Assembly (NCBI GenBank): GCA_023143095.1
Contig: JAGLIF010000008.1
Location: forward strand, 34,688 to 98,687
Source: Candidatus Altimarinota bacterium
GTDB lineage: Bacteria; Patescibacteriota; Gracilibacteria; UBA4473
Reading direction: 5' to 3'
Length of the DNA stretch: 64,000 bases
Position 1 is the stretch's first letter, and each line of letters begins with the position of its first letter. The notes beneath the pieces were generated by a model, which saw only the letters and a list, made by a program, of their open reading frames with translations, was not told where the DNA came from and made no database searches. Below, piece after piece: positions 1 through 6,763 of this stretch. The translations under genes were made by a program, and so were the position numbers.

Positions 1-1548
1 ACTTGGATTGGAAAAGTAGCTTTAAATCAAGAGCATAAATTTGCTTCAGAGCTTTCTAGAGAGTCAAATTTATTAGATATTAATATTTTGGGATCCGATA
101 AAAGATACAGTTATTTTCGATTGACAGTACTCAAAGATATTTCAGCAAAGATGGAGGAGATATTTAACTCGTTTGGTGTTGATGTTTTTGATTTTTCTGC
201 GGAGTTTTCGGATTTTTTTGGAAAGATGCCAGTAGAGATTTATGCGATACTAGAACAGCAAGAAGTTGATTTAGCAGGACATATTATAAAATTCAAGAAG
301 AAAGCTCGTCGTTTGGCGGTGCATTTAGATGAAATGAGAATTTTGTATGATTATAATTCGTGGAGAAAAACAAAAAATGATCTCCAATATAAAATTTTTA
401 GATCGAAACACTTATTTGCTTTTGAGGCGTGGGTGTCGAAGAAAATAGTAAAAGATTTAACTAAGTGGATAAAGAACGCTTTTGTTGGGGATGTTGAAAT
501 AGAATTGATTCATAAGGAGAAAGACGAAAAAGTTCCAGTTTTGTTGGATAATGTTGTTGGAGTGTCTTCTTTTGAGGAAATTACAAAAATGTACAGTATG
601 CCATCTAGTACGGATATTGATCCAACGGCTATTATGTCGTTTTTCTTTATGCTCTTTTTTGGACTTTGTTTGTCTGATGTAGGGTATGGGCTTACATTGA
701 TGCTTTTGTCTGGTATCTTTTTGTTTTTTGGGAAATTTCCAAAGACAGTCAAAAAATCTATTTTAATGTTGTTTCTCTGTGGAGGATCGGCTACGATTGG
801 AGGAATTATTTTGGGAGGATATTTTGGGATGACTCCTGCGCAAGCACCAGAGTTTTTAGTTGGTGCGAATGGGATGTTTAAGGGACAATTATTGGATATG
901 ACTAATTCAATAGGACCGCAAATCTTTTTGTATATTGTCTTTGGACTTGGGGCATTTCAGATATTGGTAGGAGTTATTGCCGATTTTGTAAGAAGAATTG
1001 GGAATAAGGATTTTGAGGGAGCTTTTGCAGATTCTGCCGCATGGTTTTTCTTTCTTGTTTCTCTTGTATTGTTAGGAGTGGGAGATTTTATTGGGCTTGA
1101 TCCTCAATTTACCACAAAATTAGCGTTGATTGGAGCGGGAATATTATTTTTAACACAAGGTCGATCACAAAAGAATTGGTTTTTGAAACCGATTTTCGGA
1201 ATTTTGGGGCTTTATAATGTAGTGAATTATTTTTCAGATCTTTTGAGTTATGCTCGGGTGATGGCATTGGGACTTGCAACAGGTGTTGTAGCTTCGGTGA
1301 TGAATACTATTGGAATAAAGTTTTATGAAATGATTTCAGGAGCTTCTATCTTGATAGCGATAGTAGTGTTTGTGTTATTTATTATATTTGGGCACTTATT
1401 AAATTTTGCCTTATCGCTTATGGGAGCATTTATTCATACTGGTCGTCTTCAATTTGTTGAATTTTTTAGTAAGTTTTACGCAGGAGGAGGAAAAGCTTTT
1501 ATTCCGTTTGAAAGAGTGAAGAAATATTTACAGTTTGAGGTGCGTTAA
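1..1548 (+). CDS. ntpI: V-type ATP synthase subunit I (5'-truncated by window edge)
   Basis: Membrane stator subunit of a V/A-type rotary ATPase, forming the half-channels beside the K ring. The reading frame is open from base 1, so the start lies outside the window and the TTG at 88 is not a reason to start there. About 515 residues remain of a protein usually near 650. The N-terminal half is soluble and the C-terminal half has about seven hydrophobic segments. The stretch around SYARVMALGLA matches the family's conserved arginine helix that faces the rotor glutamate. It is first in the visible order I-K-E-C-F, which is typical of bacterial V-ATPase operons. Family assignment is firm; ion specificity is argued from subunit K. 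Confidence 0.93.
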   Translation, partial: TWIGKVALNQEHKFASELSRESNLLDINILGSDKRYSYFRLTVLKDISAKMEEIFNSFGVDVFDFSAEFSDFFGKMPVEIYAILEQQEVDLAGHIIKFKKKARRLAVHLDEMRILYDYNSWRKTKNDLQYKIFRSKHLFAFEAWVSKKIVKDLTKWIKNAFVGDVEIELIHKEKDEKVPVLLDNVVGVSSFEEITKMYSMPSSTDIDPTAIMSFFFMLFFGLCLSDVGYGLTLMLLSGIFLFFGKFPKTVKKSILMLFLCGGSATIGGIILGGYFGMTPAQAPEFLVGANGMFKGQLLDMTNSIGPQIFLYIVFGLGAFQILVGVIADFVRRIGNKDFEGAFADSAAWFFFLVSLVLLGVGDFIGLDPQFTTKLALIGAGILFLTQGRSQKNWFLKPIFGILGLYNVVNYFSDLLSYARVMALGLATGVVASVMNTIGIKFYEMISGASILIAIVVFVLFIIFGHLLNFALSLMGAFIHTGRLQFVEFFSKFYAGGGKAFIPFERVKKYLQFEVR

Positions 1549-1702
1549 AAACAGTTATAAAGCACGAGAAGAAAGGAAATGAAAGACTTCTTTTTTTGTA
1601 TTAGAGACGCATGAAGGAAAACATGTTTTTATATTTGACATTTTAGAGAAATTCCCAAAAATGCATAAGAATTTGATTTTTAATTATTAATTTGCTTAAA
1701 AA

Positions 1703-2176
1703 ATGGAAAACGAAGTAATTCAAATGGCAGGCTCAACATATGCAATTCTTGGAGTGGTTGCTTCCTCTGTTTTAGGGGGAATGGGAACTGCTATTGGTAG
1801 TGGGATGGCTGGTCGAGTTGCAGCAGGAGTTTTGGCAGAGAAGCCGCATCTTTTTACAAAAACACTAGTATTAACAGCTCTTCCAGGTTCGCAAGCTATT
1901 TACGGGCTTTTGATTGCCTTTTTGATTAATAGTCGGATTGCAGGTGTTACAGATTTGTCAGTAGTTACAGGACAACAGTTTATGTGGGCTGGTATTTTGA
2001 TGGGAGTAGCAGCGTTATTTTCAGGAATTTATCAAGGACAAGTTGCGGCAGGCGGTGTTGGGTCACTTGCTCGAGATGAGAGTCTTTTGACACCATCAAT
2101 TGTATTGGCGGCGATGGTAGAAACTTCTGCGATTTTGGGATTGCTTATGGCATTTCTTCTATTGCCTACGGTATAA
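1703..2176 (+). CDS. ntpK: V-type ATP synthase subunit K (rotor proteolipid, two-hairpin form)
   Basis: Proteolipid of the rotor ring that carries the transported ion. At 157 residues it is the 16-kDa duplicated type, with four transmembrane helices in two hairpins. The visible motifs are LPGSQ (Q64) in helix 2, GIYQGQ (Q111) in helix 3 and MVETSAILG (E140) in helix 4. These correspond to Thr64, Gln65, Gln110 and Glu139 of Enterococcus hirae NtpK, the Na+ ligands, with Ser replacing Thr. A Na+-coupled enzyme is therefore likely by inference. It lies 154 bp after subunit I. That gap contains a weak hairpin with a T-run and a TTGACA box, so internal transcription is possible. Confidence 0.95.
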   Translation: MENEVIQMAGSTYAILGVVASSVLGGMGTAIGSGMAGRVAAGVLAEKPHLFTKTLVLTALPGSQAIYGLLIAFLINSRIAGVTDLSVVTGQQFMWAGILMGVAALFSGIYQGQVAAGGVGSLARDESLLTPSIVLAAMVETSAILGLLMAFLLLPTV

Positions 2177-2227
2177 TAGATTTTTTTAAAAGAAGTGTTT
2201 TTTAATAATTGGAATAAAACATAAATC

Positions 2228-2785
2228 ATGGCTTTACAAGATATACTAAGTAAAATTTTGGAAGAAGCAGACAAGGAAATTGCAAAGATTAATCAAGATT
2301 TTGAAGCAAAAAAGTCTGTTTTGGAAAAAGAAATGGCAACGAAAGAAATAGCAGAACTCTCTGTTTTAAATGCAAAGACGCAAGAAGCATTAGATTCTGT
2401 GGAAGAAAAAACCAGATCAATGGCTCGGCGTGAAAATGCTAAGAGTATTTTGACATTTAAAAGAGCTTTGATAAAAAAATCGTTAGAGGAGTTTCTTGGT
2501 TCGTTGGAAATGGCTTCGGATGATTTATATGGAAAAATAATAGAAAAACTCTTTTCACAACTTTCTTTTACGGAAGGGGAGTTGGTTATTCCTCAAAGGA
2601 GAGAGTCTTTGATGAAAAATATTACGCCTCAAGGGTTTTCTTTGAAAAGTTCAACAGAGATAGAAGGAGGATTTATTGCTCACTCAAAAGGGGCGACTGT
2701 AGACAACTCTTTCAAAAATTTAGTTTTTTCAGAATTCAGAGATGCATTGGAAATTTATTTTGCGAATCAATTGAAACTTCTTTAA
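2228..2785 (+). CDS. ntpE: V-type ATP synthase subunit E (peripheral stalk)
   Basis: Peripheral-stalk subunit that holds the catalytic A3B3 head against rotation. The 185-residue product has a long charged N-terminal coiled coil (about residues 5-90, rich in Lys and Glu) and a compact C-terminal domain, which is the usual architecture and length of subunit E. There is no signal peptide or membrane segment. The ATG at 2228 is 51 bp after subunit K, and subunit C begins 23 bp downstream. Sequence conservation in this family is low, so the call rests on domain shape and on position between K and C. Confidence 0.85.
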   Translation: MALQDILSKILEEADKEIAKINQDFEAKKSVLEKEMATKEIAELSVLNAKTQEALDSVEEKTRSMARRENAKSILTFKRALIKKSLEEFLGSLEMASDDLYGKIIEKLFSQLSFTEGELVIPQRRESLMKNITPQGFSLKSSTEIEGGFIAHSKGATVDNSFKNLVFSEFRDALEIYFANQLKLL

Positions 2786-2808
2786 TAGTCTTTTTATAGG
2801 CGTGAAAT

Positions 2809-3819
2809 ATGAGTAATTTTTTATTTGTTAACGGGCAAATTCGAGCACAAGAATCGAAGCTTTTAAATGTGAATCGTTTAGATCGAATGATTGGAGCAAA
2901 AACGCCAGAAGAGGCGTTTCGAGTTTTTGTTGAATTACAGTATTCAGAGTATTTTGATGACAATATTGAACCCAAAGATTTTGCAAAAGTTATTCAACAA
3001 GGACTCAAAGAAACTCGAAAATTGATTGTATCAGGGACAGAAAATGCTCCTGGATTGCAGATTCTATGGTTGAGATTTGATATTAATAATCTAAAAAGGG
3101 CTTTAAAACTCAAATACTTAGAGGGAAAAACTTCTATTGAGGATTTTTCTGAAGAAGGAGGGTTTTCAGATTTAGGAAATTTAAACCAGAAATTTTTGGA
3201 AGAAGTGGTTTTTGAGGGAAAAACTCGAAAAGAGCTTCCAGATTTATTGAAAAATGTAGTTGATAGAACAGAAGCAATTTTAGCAGAACACGATAAAGCG
3301 TTTCGATTTGTAGAATATGCTTTAGATCAGGCTTATTTTGCAACTTTAAATATTATTGTTAAAAAATCAATTTCTCCTTTTTTGAAAGAGTTGTTTGCAT
3401 TTATGGTTGATCGAATTAATTTTCGAAACTTAGCTAGATCAATTTTCATATTAGAAGAACCATTGGTTGACGCGACATGGATTGGGTTTGGAAATGTAGC
3501 CTTTACGAGCATTCAAGAGATAAAAACAGTTCAAAATTTTATAGCTTGGACTTCTCAGACTCGTTTTTCTGAAATTGGAAAGGAATTAGACGAAACACTA
3601 TCAAAAGAAGAAAATTTGGTAAAGATTGAAAAATCATTGGATGCTGCCTATCAGAAATTTTTGGATCAGTCAGTTTTAGGAGAAATTGGATCTATTCAAA
3701 TTCCTTTTGCTTATTTCGAAAGACGACTTCGGAATGCGAGACTTTTGAGATTTGTAATGTTTGCTAAATTTCATGATATCAACTCAGAAGAAATTTATAA
3801 GACTTTGGCACATTTTTAA
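2809..3819 (+). CDS. ntpC: V-type ATP synthase subunit C (rotor-stalk coupling, AtpC/NtpC)
   Basis: Funnel-shaped subunit linking the central stalk to the membrane K ring (equivalent to yeast d). At 336 residues it has the family length, is soluble, and is mostly helical with repeated motifs of the type NLKRALKLKYL and NFRNLARSIF, which recur in the three-fold pseudo-repeats of this family. A GTGAAATATG context precedes the ATG at 2809, 23 bp after subunit E. Only three bases separate its stop from subunit F, so the two are almost certainly co-transcribed. Confidence 0.9.
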   Translation: MSNFLFVNGQIRAQESKLLNVNRLDRMIGAKTPEEAFRVFVELQYSEYFDDNIEPKDFAKVIQQGLKETRKLIVSGTENAPGLQILWLRFDINNLKRALKLKYLEGKTSIEDFSEEGGFSDLGNLNQKFLEEVVFEGKTRKELPDLLKNVVDRTEAILAEHDKAFRFVEYALDQAYFATLNIIVKKSISPFLKELFAFMVDRINFRNLARSIFILEEPLVDATWIGFGNVAFTSIQEIKTVQNFIAWTSQTRFSEIGKELDETLSKEENLVKIEKSLDAAYQKFLDQSVLGEIGSIQIPFAYFERRLRNARLLRFVMFAKFHDINSEEIYKTLAHF

Positions 3820-3822
3820 ATT

Positions 3823-4176
3823 ATGGATAAAAACTTTAAGTTGGCGGTCGTAGGAAACGAAAGTTCAGTGTTGCTTTTTCGTAGTTTGGGGTGTGAAACA
3901 CATAGTGTTTTTTCCAAAGAAGAAGCACAGACAATAGTAGAAGAACTATTTCAGGCACATAAGGGTGATGAAGTGAAAACACCAATTTACGCTGTAGTAT
4001 TTGTAGAAGAATGTTTTTATAAAAATTTTTCGAACGATGTTACCGAAAAGTTTTCAAAACGAGCGATGCCAGCGATTATTCCAGTACCATCAAGTAGTTC
4101 TAAAGACAAAAAATTTGCTAGTAATCGTTTGCGAAAGATTGTAGAACGAGCAGTTGGAAGTGATATTTTGGGGTAG
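3823..4176 (+). CDS. ntpF: V-type ATP synthase subunit F
   Basis: Small central-stalk subunit with a Rossmann-like fold. The 117-residue protein begins with KLAVVGNESSVLLFRSLGCET, the alternating hydrophobic strand and Gly typical of subunit F (compare VIGD-type starts), and continues with a VVFVEE strand. It starts 3 bp after subunit C. In most bacterial operons subunit A follows directly. Here A is found only at 9.4 kb, after the small-gene array and an opposite-strand gene. A degenerate copy of the terminator-like dispersed repeat lies 18 bp downstream. Confidence 0.87.
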   Translation: MDKNFKLAVVGNESSVLLFRSLGCETHSVFSKEEAQTIVEELFQAHKGDEVKTPIYAVVFVEECFYKNFSNDVTEKFSKRAMPAIIPVPSSSSKDKKFASNRLRKIVERAVGSDILG

Positions 4177-4194
4177 GAATCTATTTTTTTTAAT

Positions 4195-4240
4195 AAAAAA
4201 TGTCTTTCCGTTCTTGAGATGGGATCTGTGATTTTTTGCG
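4195..4240. repeat. Dispersed terminator-like repeat, copy 1 (degenerate)
   Basis: Copy of a short palindromic element with A-run and T-run borders. It carries TGTCTTTCCGTTCTTGAG and a GGGATCTGTGATTTTTT tail, closely matching the better copies near 11771 and 20193. The stem is weakened here (CCGTTC against GATGGG). Its place just after ntpF fits a transcription end. Confidence 0.7.
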
Positions 4241-4312
4241 TATGCAAGAATGAGGAGTAATAGCAATAATGAGAACAGAGAGAGAAAGAATTCGAATTTA
4301 AATAGAAAAAGC

Positions 4313-4340
4313 TTGACAATGATGAAATTTCCTGTAAAAC
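4313..4340 (+). promoter_or_regulatory. Sigma-70-like promoter of small-gene unit 1
   Basis: TTGACA (4313-4318), a 16-bp spacer and TAAAAC (4335-4340), 37 bp before the ATG at 4378. The same box pair with the same spacer stands before unit 6 (6372-6399). Between the promoter and each ATG is a conserved AT-rich leader, AATTAATAATTTTTAATC. Confidence 0.6.
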
Positions 4341-4377
4341 AGCAATTGAAATTAATAATTTTTAATCAATTTGTATT

Positions 4378-4680
4378 ATGAAAAATGAAATTAAAGATGA
4401 TGTAGTAACAGATTCGCAAGCTTCTGGATTGGAAGAAGGTAGTAGTAATGAAGAAAGGGGAAAAAATATGTCAATAAAAATTACGGGAAGGGGAATTGCG
4501 GAAAGAGTTGTAAAAACGCTCAAAATTCGGGAAGCTGTTGAACAACATGAGTTGAGACGATTAGATGGATTTCTCTCTGATCTACAAAATCCAGAAGAAA
4601 ATATGGACAAACTTTTCGAAGCTCATTTTGAAGAGGAAGTGCTTGTTTTAGATTTATCTGATGAGGAGAAGAGCGATTAA
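4378..4680 (+). CDS. Array unit 1: small acidic protein, leader module plus module A
   Basis: No known function. The 100-residue product has an N-terminal module (MKNEI..., about residues 1-30) shared by units 1, 2, 3, 4 and 6. It is followed by module A (about residues 31-85, with ITGRGIAERVVKTLKIREA and LDGFLSDLQNPEE), shared by units 1, 2, 5 and 6. A second ATG with an AAGGGG-type ribosome site at 4468 would give module A alone, matching unit 5, which consists only of module A. The end is acidic (DEEKSD). No signal peptide or Cys-rich core is visible. The conserved promoter upstream and terminator hairpins downstream support real expression. Confidence 0.7.
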   Translation: MKNEIKDDVVTDSQASGLEEGSSNEERGKNMSIKITGRGIAERVVKTLKIREAVEQHELRRLDGFLSDLQNPEENMDKLFEAHFEEEVLVLDLSDEEKSD

Positions 4681-4740
4681 GGATCGCTTTTTTTAGAAAA
4701 TTTCCAATATTACTTTTTATAGGTAGTGTTGGATTTTTTT
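4671..4740 (+). terminator. Double terminator of unit 1
   Basis: The first hairpin, AGCGAT-taagg-ATCGCT followed by seven T (4671-4693), includes the stop codon of unit 1. The second stem, CCAATATTAC/GTAGTGTTGG (4704-4732), has ten pairs including two G-T pairs and is followed by a T-run. Unit 5 has the same second hairpin with paired changes. Confidence 0.75.
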
Positions 4741-4813
4741 TATTCTCAATTTTAATTCGTTTTAGTTTTGGTGTGTATATTCTTTTTAATTCTTGAATAT
4801 AGTACAAAAGAAT

Positions 4814-4840
4814 TTGACAACAGTGTCAATTTTATATAAA
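4814..4840 (+). promoter_or_regulatory. Promoter of unit 2 with palindrome over the -35 box
   Basis: TTGACA-ACAG-TGTCAA is a perfect inverted repeat (4814-4829) containing the -35 hexamer. TATAAA lies at 4835-4840. The same palindrome is before unit 4, and a half-site (TGTCAA) remains before unit 3. This looks like an operator for a dimeric regulator, which is inferred and not identified. Confidence 0.55.
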
Positions 4841-4879
4841 AAGACAATCGAAATTAATAATTTTTAAACAATTTATATT

Positions 4880-5194
4880 ATGAGAAATGAAATATATGAA
4901 ACTGATGTAAAGGAAGTAGCAGATTTGCAAGTTTCTGGATTGGAAAAATATAATGGGAATGAGGAAAGTAAAAAAATTATGTCAATAAGAATGACAAAAA
5001 GTGGAATTGCGAAAAAAGTTATAAAAACGATCAAAATTCGGAAAGATGTTGGACAACAAAGTTCGGAAAAATTGGAGGAATTTCTTCATGATTCCAAAAA
5101 TTCAACAGAAGAGATTAATGAGTTGTTTGATTTTGATTTCCAAAATTCAACAGAAGAGATTGATGAGTTGTTTGAACTCTATTTTGGCGTATGA
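4880..5194 (+). CDS. Array unit 2: leader module plus module A with internal duplication
   Basis: Paralogue of unit 1, 104 residues, function unknown. It has the N-terminal MRNEIYETDVKEVAD leader and a diverged module A (MTKSGIAKKVIKTIKIRKD). The tail contains a 45-bp (15-codon) tandem duplication giving NSTEEINELF and NSTEEIDELF. The copies start at 5101 and 5146 and are nearly identical in DNA, so the duplication is recent. The upstream regulatory block of about 80 bp matches that of unit 4. Unit 3 begins 56 bp downstream with only a partial promoter copy. Confidence 0.7.
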   Translation: MRNEIYETDVKEVADLQVSGLEKYNGNEESKKIMSIRMTKSGIAKKVIKTIKIRKDVGQQSSEKLEEFLHDSKNSTEEINELFDFDFQNSTEEIDELFELYFGV

Positions 5195-5250
5195 TGTCAA
5201 TTACATAGAAAAAAGTAATCGAAATTAATAATTTTTAATCTATTTATATT

Positions 5251-5427
5251 ATGAAAAATGAAATACACGAAACTAATGTGGAGGTAGTAGCAGAACCTTG
5301 TAATTTGCAAGAAGATAAAGATTCAACAAATTCAGATCAAGATCTATTTGCAATAATTAATATTGCGATAGAAAAAGTGGGTATAGATGAAGTACGAAAA
5401 CTAGTAAAGAAATATGTTGAGAATTAA
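5251..5427 (+). CDS. Array unit 3: leader module plus module B (58 aa)
   Basis: A 58-residue gene with the same leader DNA and start context as its neighbours (AATTAATAATTTTTAATC before the ATG). It encodes MKNEIHETNVEVVAE and then a different C-terminal module B (DSTNSDQ...IEKVGIDEVRKLVKK), shared only with unit 4. The upstream -35 half of the palindrome is missing. The block joins unit 2 directly after its stop, so unit 3 may depend on transcription from unit 2. Function unknown. Paralogy with unit 4 supports coding. Confidence 0.65.
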   Translation: MKNEIHETNVEVVAEPCNLQEDKDSTNSDQDLFAIINIAIEKVGIDEVRKLVKKYVEN

Positions 5428-5444
5428 AAAAATAAATGAACAAA

Positions 5445-5572
5445 GTATACTGACAAAATATCAAAACAATGATGATATATACTTATTCTTTTAAAAATCA
5501 ATTGTTGGATTCTCTTCAGCAGTGTATTCTTTTTGTTAGAACATTCCATATTTTGGTGTGTATATTCTTTTT
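5445..5572. repeat. About 125-bp intergenic duplication, copy 1
   Basis: This segment after unit 3 recurs after unit 4 (5863-5977) with few changes, including CAATTGTTGGATTCTCTTCAG and the following CAGTGTATTC stretch. It carries a weak CTGACA (5450-5455), a 17-bp spacer and TGATAT, in the position where copy 2 has a good promoter. Array units were therefore duplicated with their flanks. Confidence 0.75.
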
Positions 5573-5598
5573 AATTCTTGAATATAGTACAAAAGGAC

Positions 5599-5625
5599 TT
5601 GACAATAGTGTCAATTTCATATAGA
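5599..5625 (+). promoter_or_regulatory. Promoter of unit 4 with palindromic -35
   Basis: TTGACA-ATAG-TGTCAA (5599-5614) keeps the inverted repeat seen before unit 2 although the loop differs. TATAGA at 5620-5625 is a likely -10 box with a 15-bp spacer. Both arms are conserved while the loop changes, which favours the palindrome as the functional element. Confidence 0.55.
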
Positions 5626-5663
5626 AAGTAATTGAAATTAATAATTTTTAATCTATTTATATT

Positions 5664-5855
5664 ATGAAAAATGAAATACAAGAAACAGGAGTGGAGGTAG
5701 TGGCAGAATCTTATGATTCGCAATTTGATGCTAAAGATTCAACAAATCCATTTCAGGCTATGTCGGAAATGTTTGATACAGCTGTGGAAAAGATAGGTGT
5801 AGAGGAAGTATTGAGGTTAGTAAAAAAATGTATTGATAATGAAAAAAATAAATAA
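5664..5855 (+). CDS. Array unit 4: leader module plus module B (63 aa)
   Basis: A 63-residue paralogue of unit 3. The leader is MKNEIQETGVEVVAES and the C-terminal module has DSTNPFQ followed by VEKIGVEEVLRLVKK, predicted helical and amphipathic. It has a full promoter copy with the palindromic -35 and the shared AT-rich leader. There is no recognised domain. The tail is lysine- and asparagine-rich. The sharing of leader and module B with unit 3, but not with units 1, 2, 5 and 6, shows modular shuffling. Confidence 0.68.
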   Translation: MKNEIQETGVEVVAESYDSQFDAKDSTNPFQAMSEMFDTAVEKIGVEEVLRLVKKCIDNEKNK

Positions 5856-5861
5856 GATATA

Positions 5862-5890
5862 TTGACAAAGTACCAAAACAATGATAATAT
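5862..5890 (+). promoter_or_regulatory. Sigma-70-like promoter upstream of unit 5
   Basis: TTGACA (5862-5867), a 17-bp spacer and TAATAT (5885-5890), starting 6 bp after unit 4 ends. It would give a leader of about 145 nt before unit 5. This is the best-matching promoter in the array and lies in copy 2 of the intergenic duplication (5863-5977). Confidence 0.6.
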
Positions 5891-6040
5891 ATATTTGTTC
5901 TTTTAAAAATCAATTGTTGGGTTCTCTTCAGCAGTGTATTCTTTTTGTCAGAACATTCCATATTTTGGTCTGTATCTGACTTTATGTAAACTGCTTCCGG
6001 GGAACTCAATCCTTGGAAGCGTAAAAAAAAGGAGAAAAGT

Positions 6041-6250
6041 ATGTCAGAAAAGATAACTGGAAAAGAAATTGCGAAAAGCATTATAGAAACAATCAAAATT
6101 CGGGAAGCGATTGAGCAAGAAAGTTTTAGGCAATTAGAAGGTTTTTTGGCGGATATCCAAGATCCTACTGAGGATGTGGATGAACTTTTTGAACTTTATT
6201 TTGGAAAGGGTATTTCAGAATTACTTTCTGAGGAGGAGAAAAGCGATTGA
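6041..6250 (+). CDS. Array unit 5: module A only (69 aa)
   Basis: A 69-residue protein equal to module A of units 1 and 6 without the N-terminal leader (MSEKITGKEIAKSIIETIKI ... LEGFLADIQDP ... DELFELYF). An AAAGGAGAAAAGT ribosome site stands directly before the ATG, a context also visible inside unit 1 at its second ATG. Existence of a free module A argues that it is an independent folding unit. It ends in TGA inside an AGCGAT/ATCGCT hairpin, as unit 1 does with TAA. Function unknown. Confidence 0.7.
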   Translation: MSEKITGKEIAKSIIETIKIREAIEQESFRQLEGFLADIQDPTEDVDELFELYFGKGISELLSEEEKSD

Positions 6251-6274
6251 GGATCGCTTGTCCTGGAAAATTTT

Positions 6275-6311
6275 CCAGTACCGTTTTTTATAAGCGGTGC
6301 TGGATTTTTTT
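6275..6311 (+). terminator. Terminator of unit 5
   Basis: Stem CCAGTACCG/CGGTGCTGG (eight Watson-Crick pairs and one T-G pair) with a nine-base loop, followed by ATTTTTTT. It is the counterpart of the unit 1 stem CCAATATTAC/GTAGTGTTGG, with both arms changed together. Confidence 0.8.
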
Positions 6312-6371
6312 GTTTGTATCCTTGAGTTTATTTTCTAAAAGATAGGAAAAAAGAACTTATTTAAAAAAGAC

Positions 6372-6399
6372 TTGACAATGATGTAATTTCCTGTAAAAC
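6372..6399 (+). promoter_or_regulatory. Promoter of unit 6
   Basis: TTGACA (6372-6377), a 16-bp spacer and TAAAAC (6394-6399), the same as the unit 1 promoter. It is followed by the conserved AATTTTTAATCAATT leader and the ATG at 6437. Confidence 0.6.
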
Positions 6400-6436
6400 A
6401 GTAATTGAGATTAATAATTTTTAATCAATTCATATT

Positions 6437-6763
6437 ATGAGAAATGAAATACATGAAACTGATGCGGAGGAAGTAGCTGATTCGCAAATTTCTAGATTGG
6501 AAAAAGGTAATAGCAATGAAGAAAAGAAAAAAATTATATCAATAAAAATTACAGGAAGAGGAATTGCGGAAAGAGTTGTAAAAACAATCAAAAGCAGAGA
6601 AGCTGTTGAGCAGGATGAGTTGAAACGATTAGATGGATTTCTTTCTGATCTCCAAAATTCGGATGAAAAAATGGATGAGTTGTTTGAACTTCATTTTGGA
6701 GAGGAGGTTACTTCTTCATCTTCTGAGAAGGAGAGCGATTGGGGATTGCTTTTCGCTAAGTAG
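6437..6763 (+). CDS. Array unit 6: leader plus module A, stop codon lost into terminator
   Basis: A 108-residue paralogue closest to unit 1 (MRNEIHETDAEEVAD leader, then ITGRGIAERVVKTIKSREA). Two changes stand out. The internal Met of unit 1 is Ile here, so module A cannot be made separately. The stop inside the AGCGAT hairpin has become TGG, so translation runs through the old terminator and adds DWGLLFAK before TAG. The gene overlaps the 3' end of the convergent LysM-like gene by 8 bp. Function unknown. Confidence 0.68.
   Translation: MRNEIHETDAEEVADSQISRLEKGNSNEEKKKIISIKITGRGIAERVVKTIKSREAVEQDELKRLDGFLSDLQNSDEKMDELFELHFGEEVTSSSSEKESDWGLLFAK

Noticed and set aside
4378..6763. RiPP precursor cluster (constant leader, variable core)
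   Set aside because: The C-terminal modules are helical and charged without Cys/Ser/Thr-rich cores, and no modifying enzyme, protease or exporter is adjacent.
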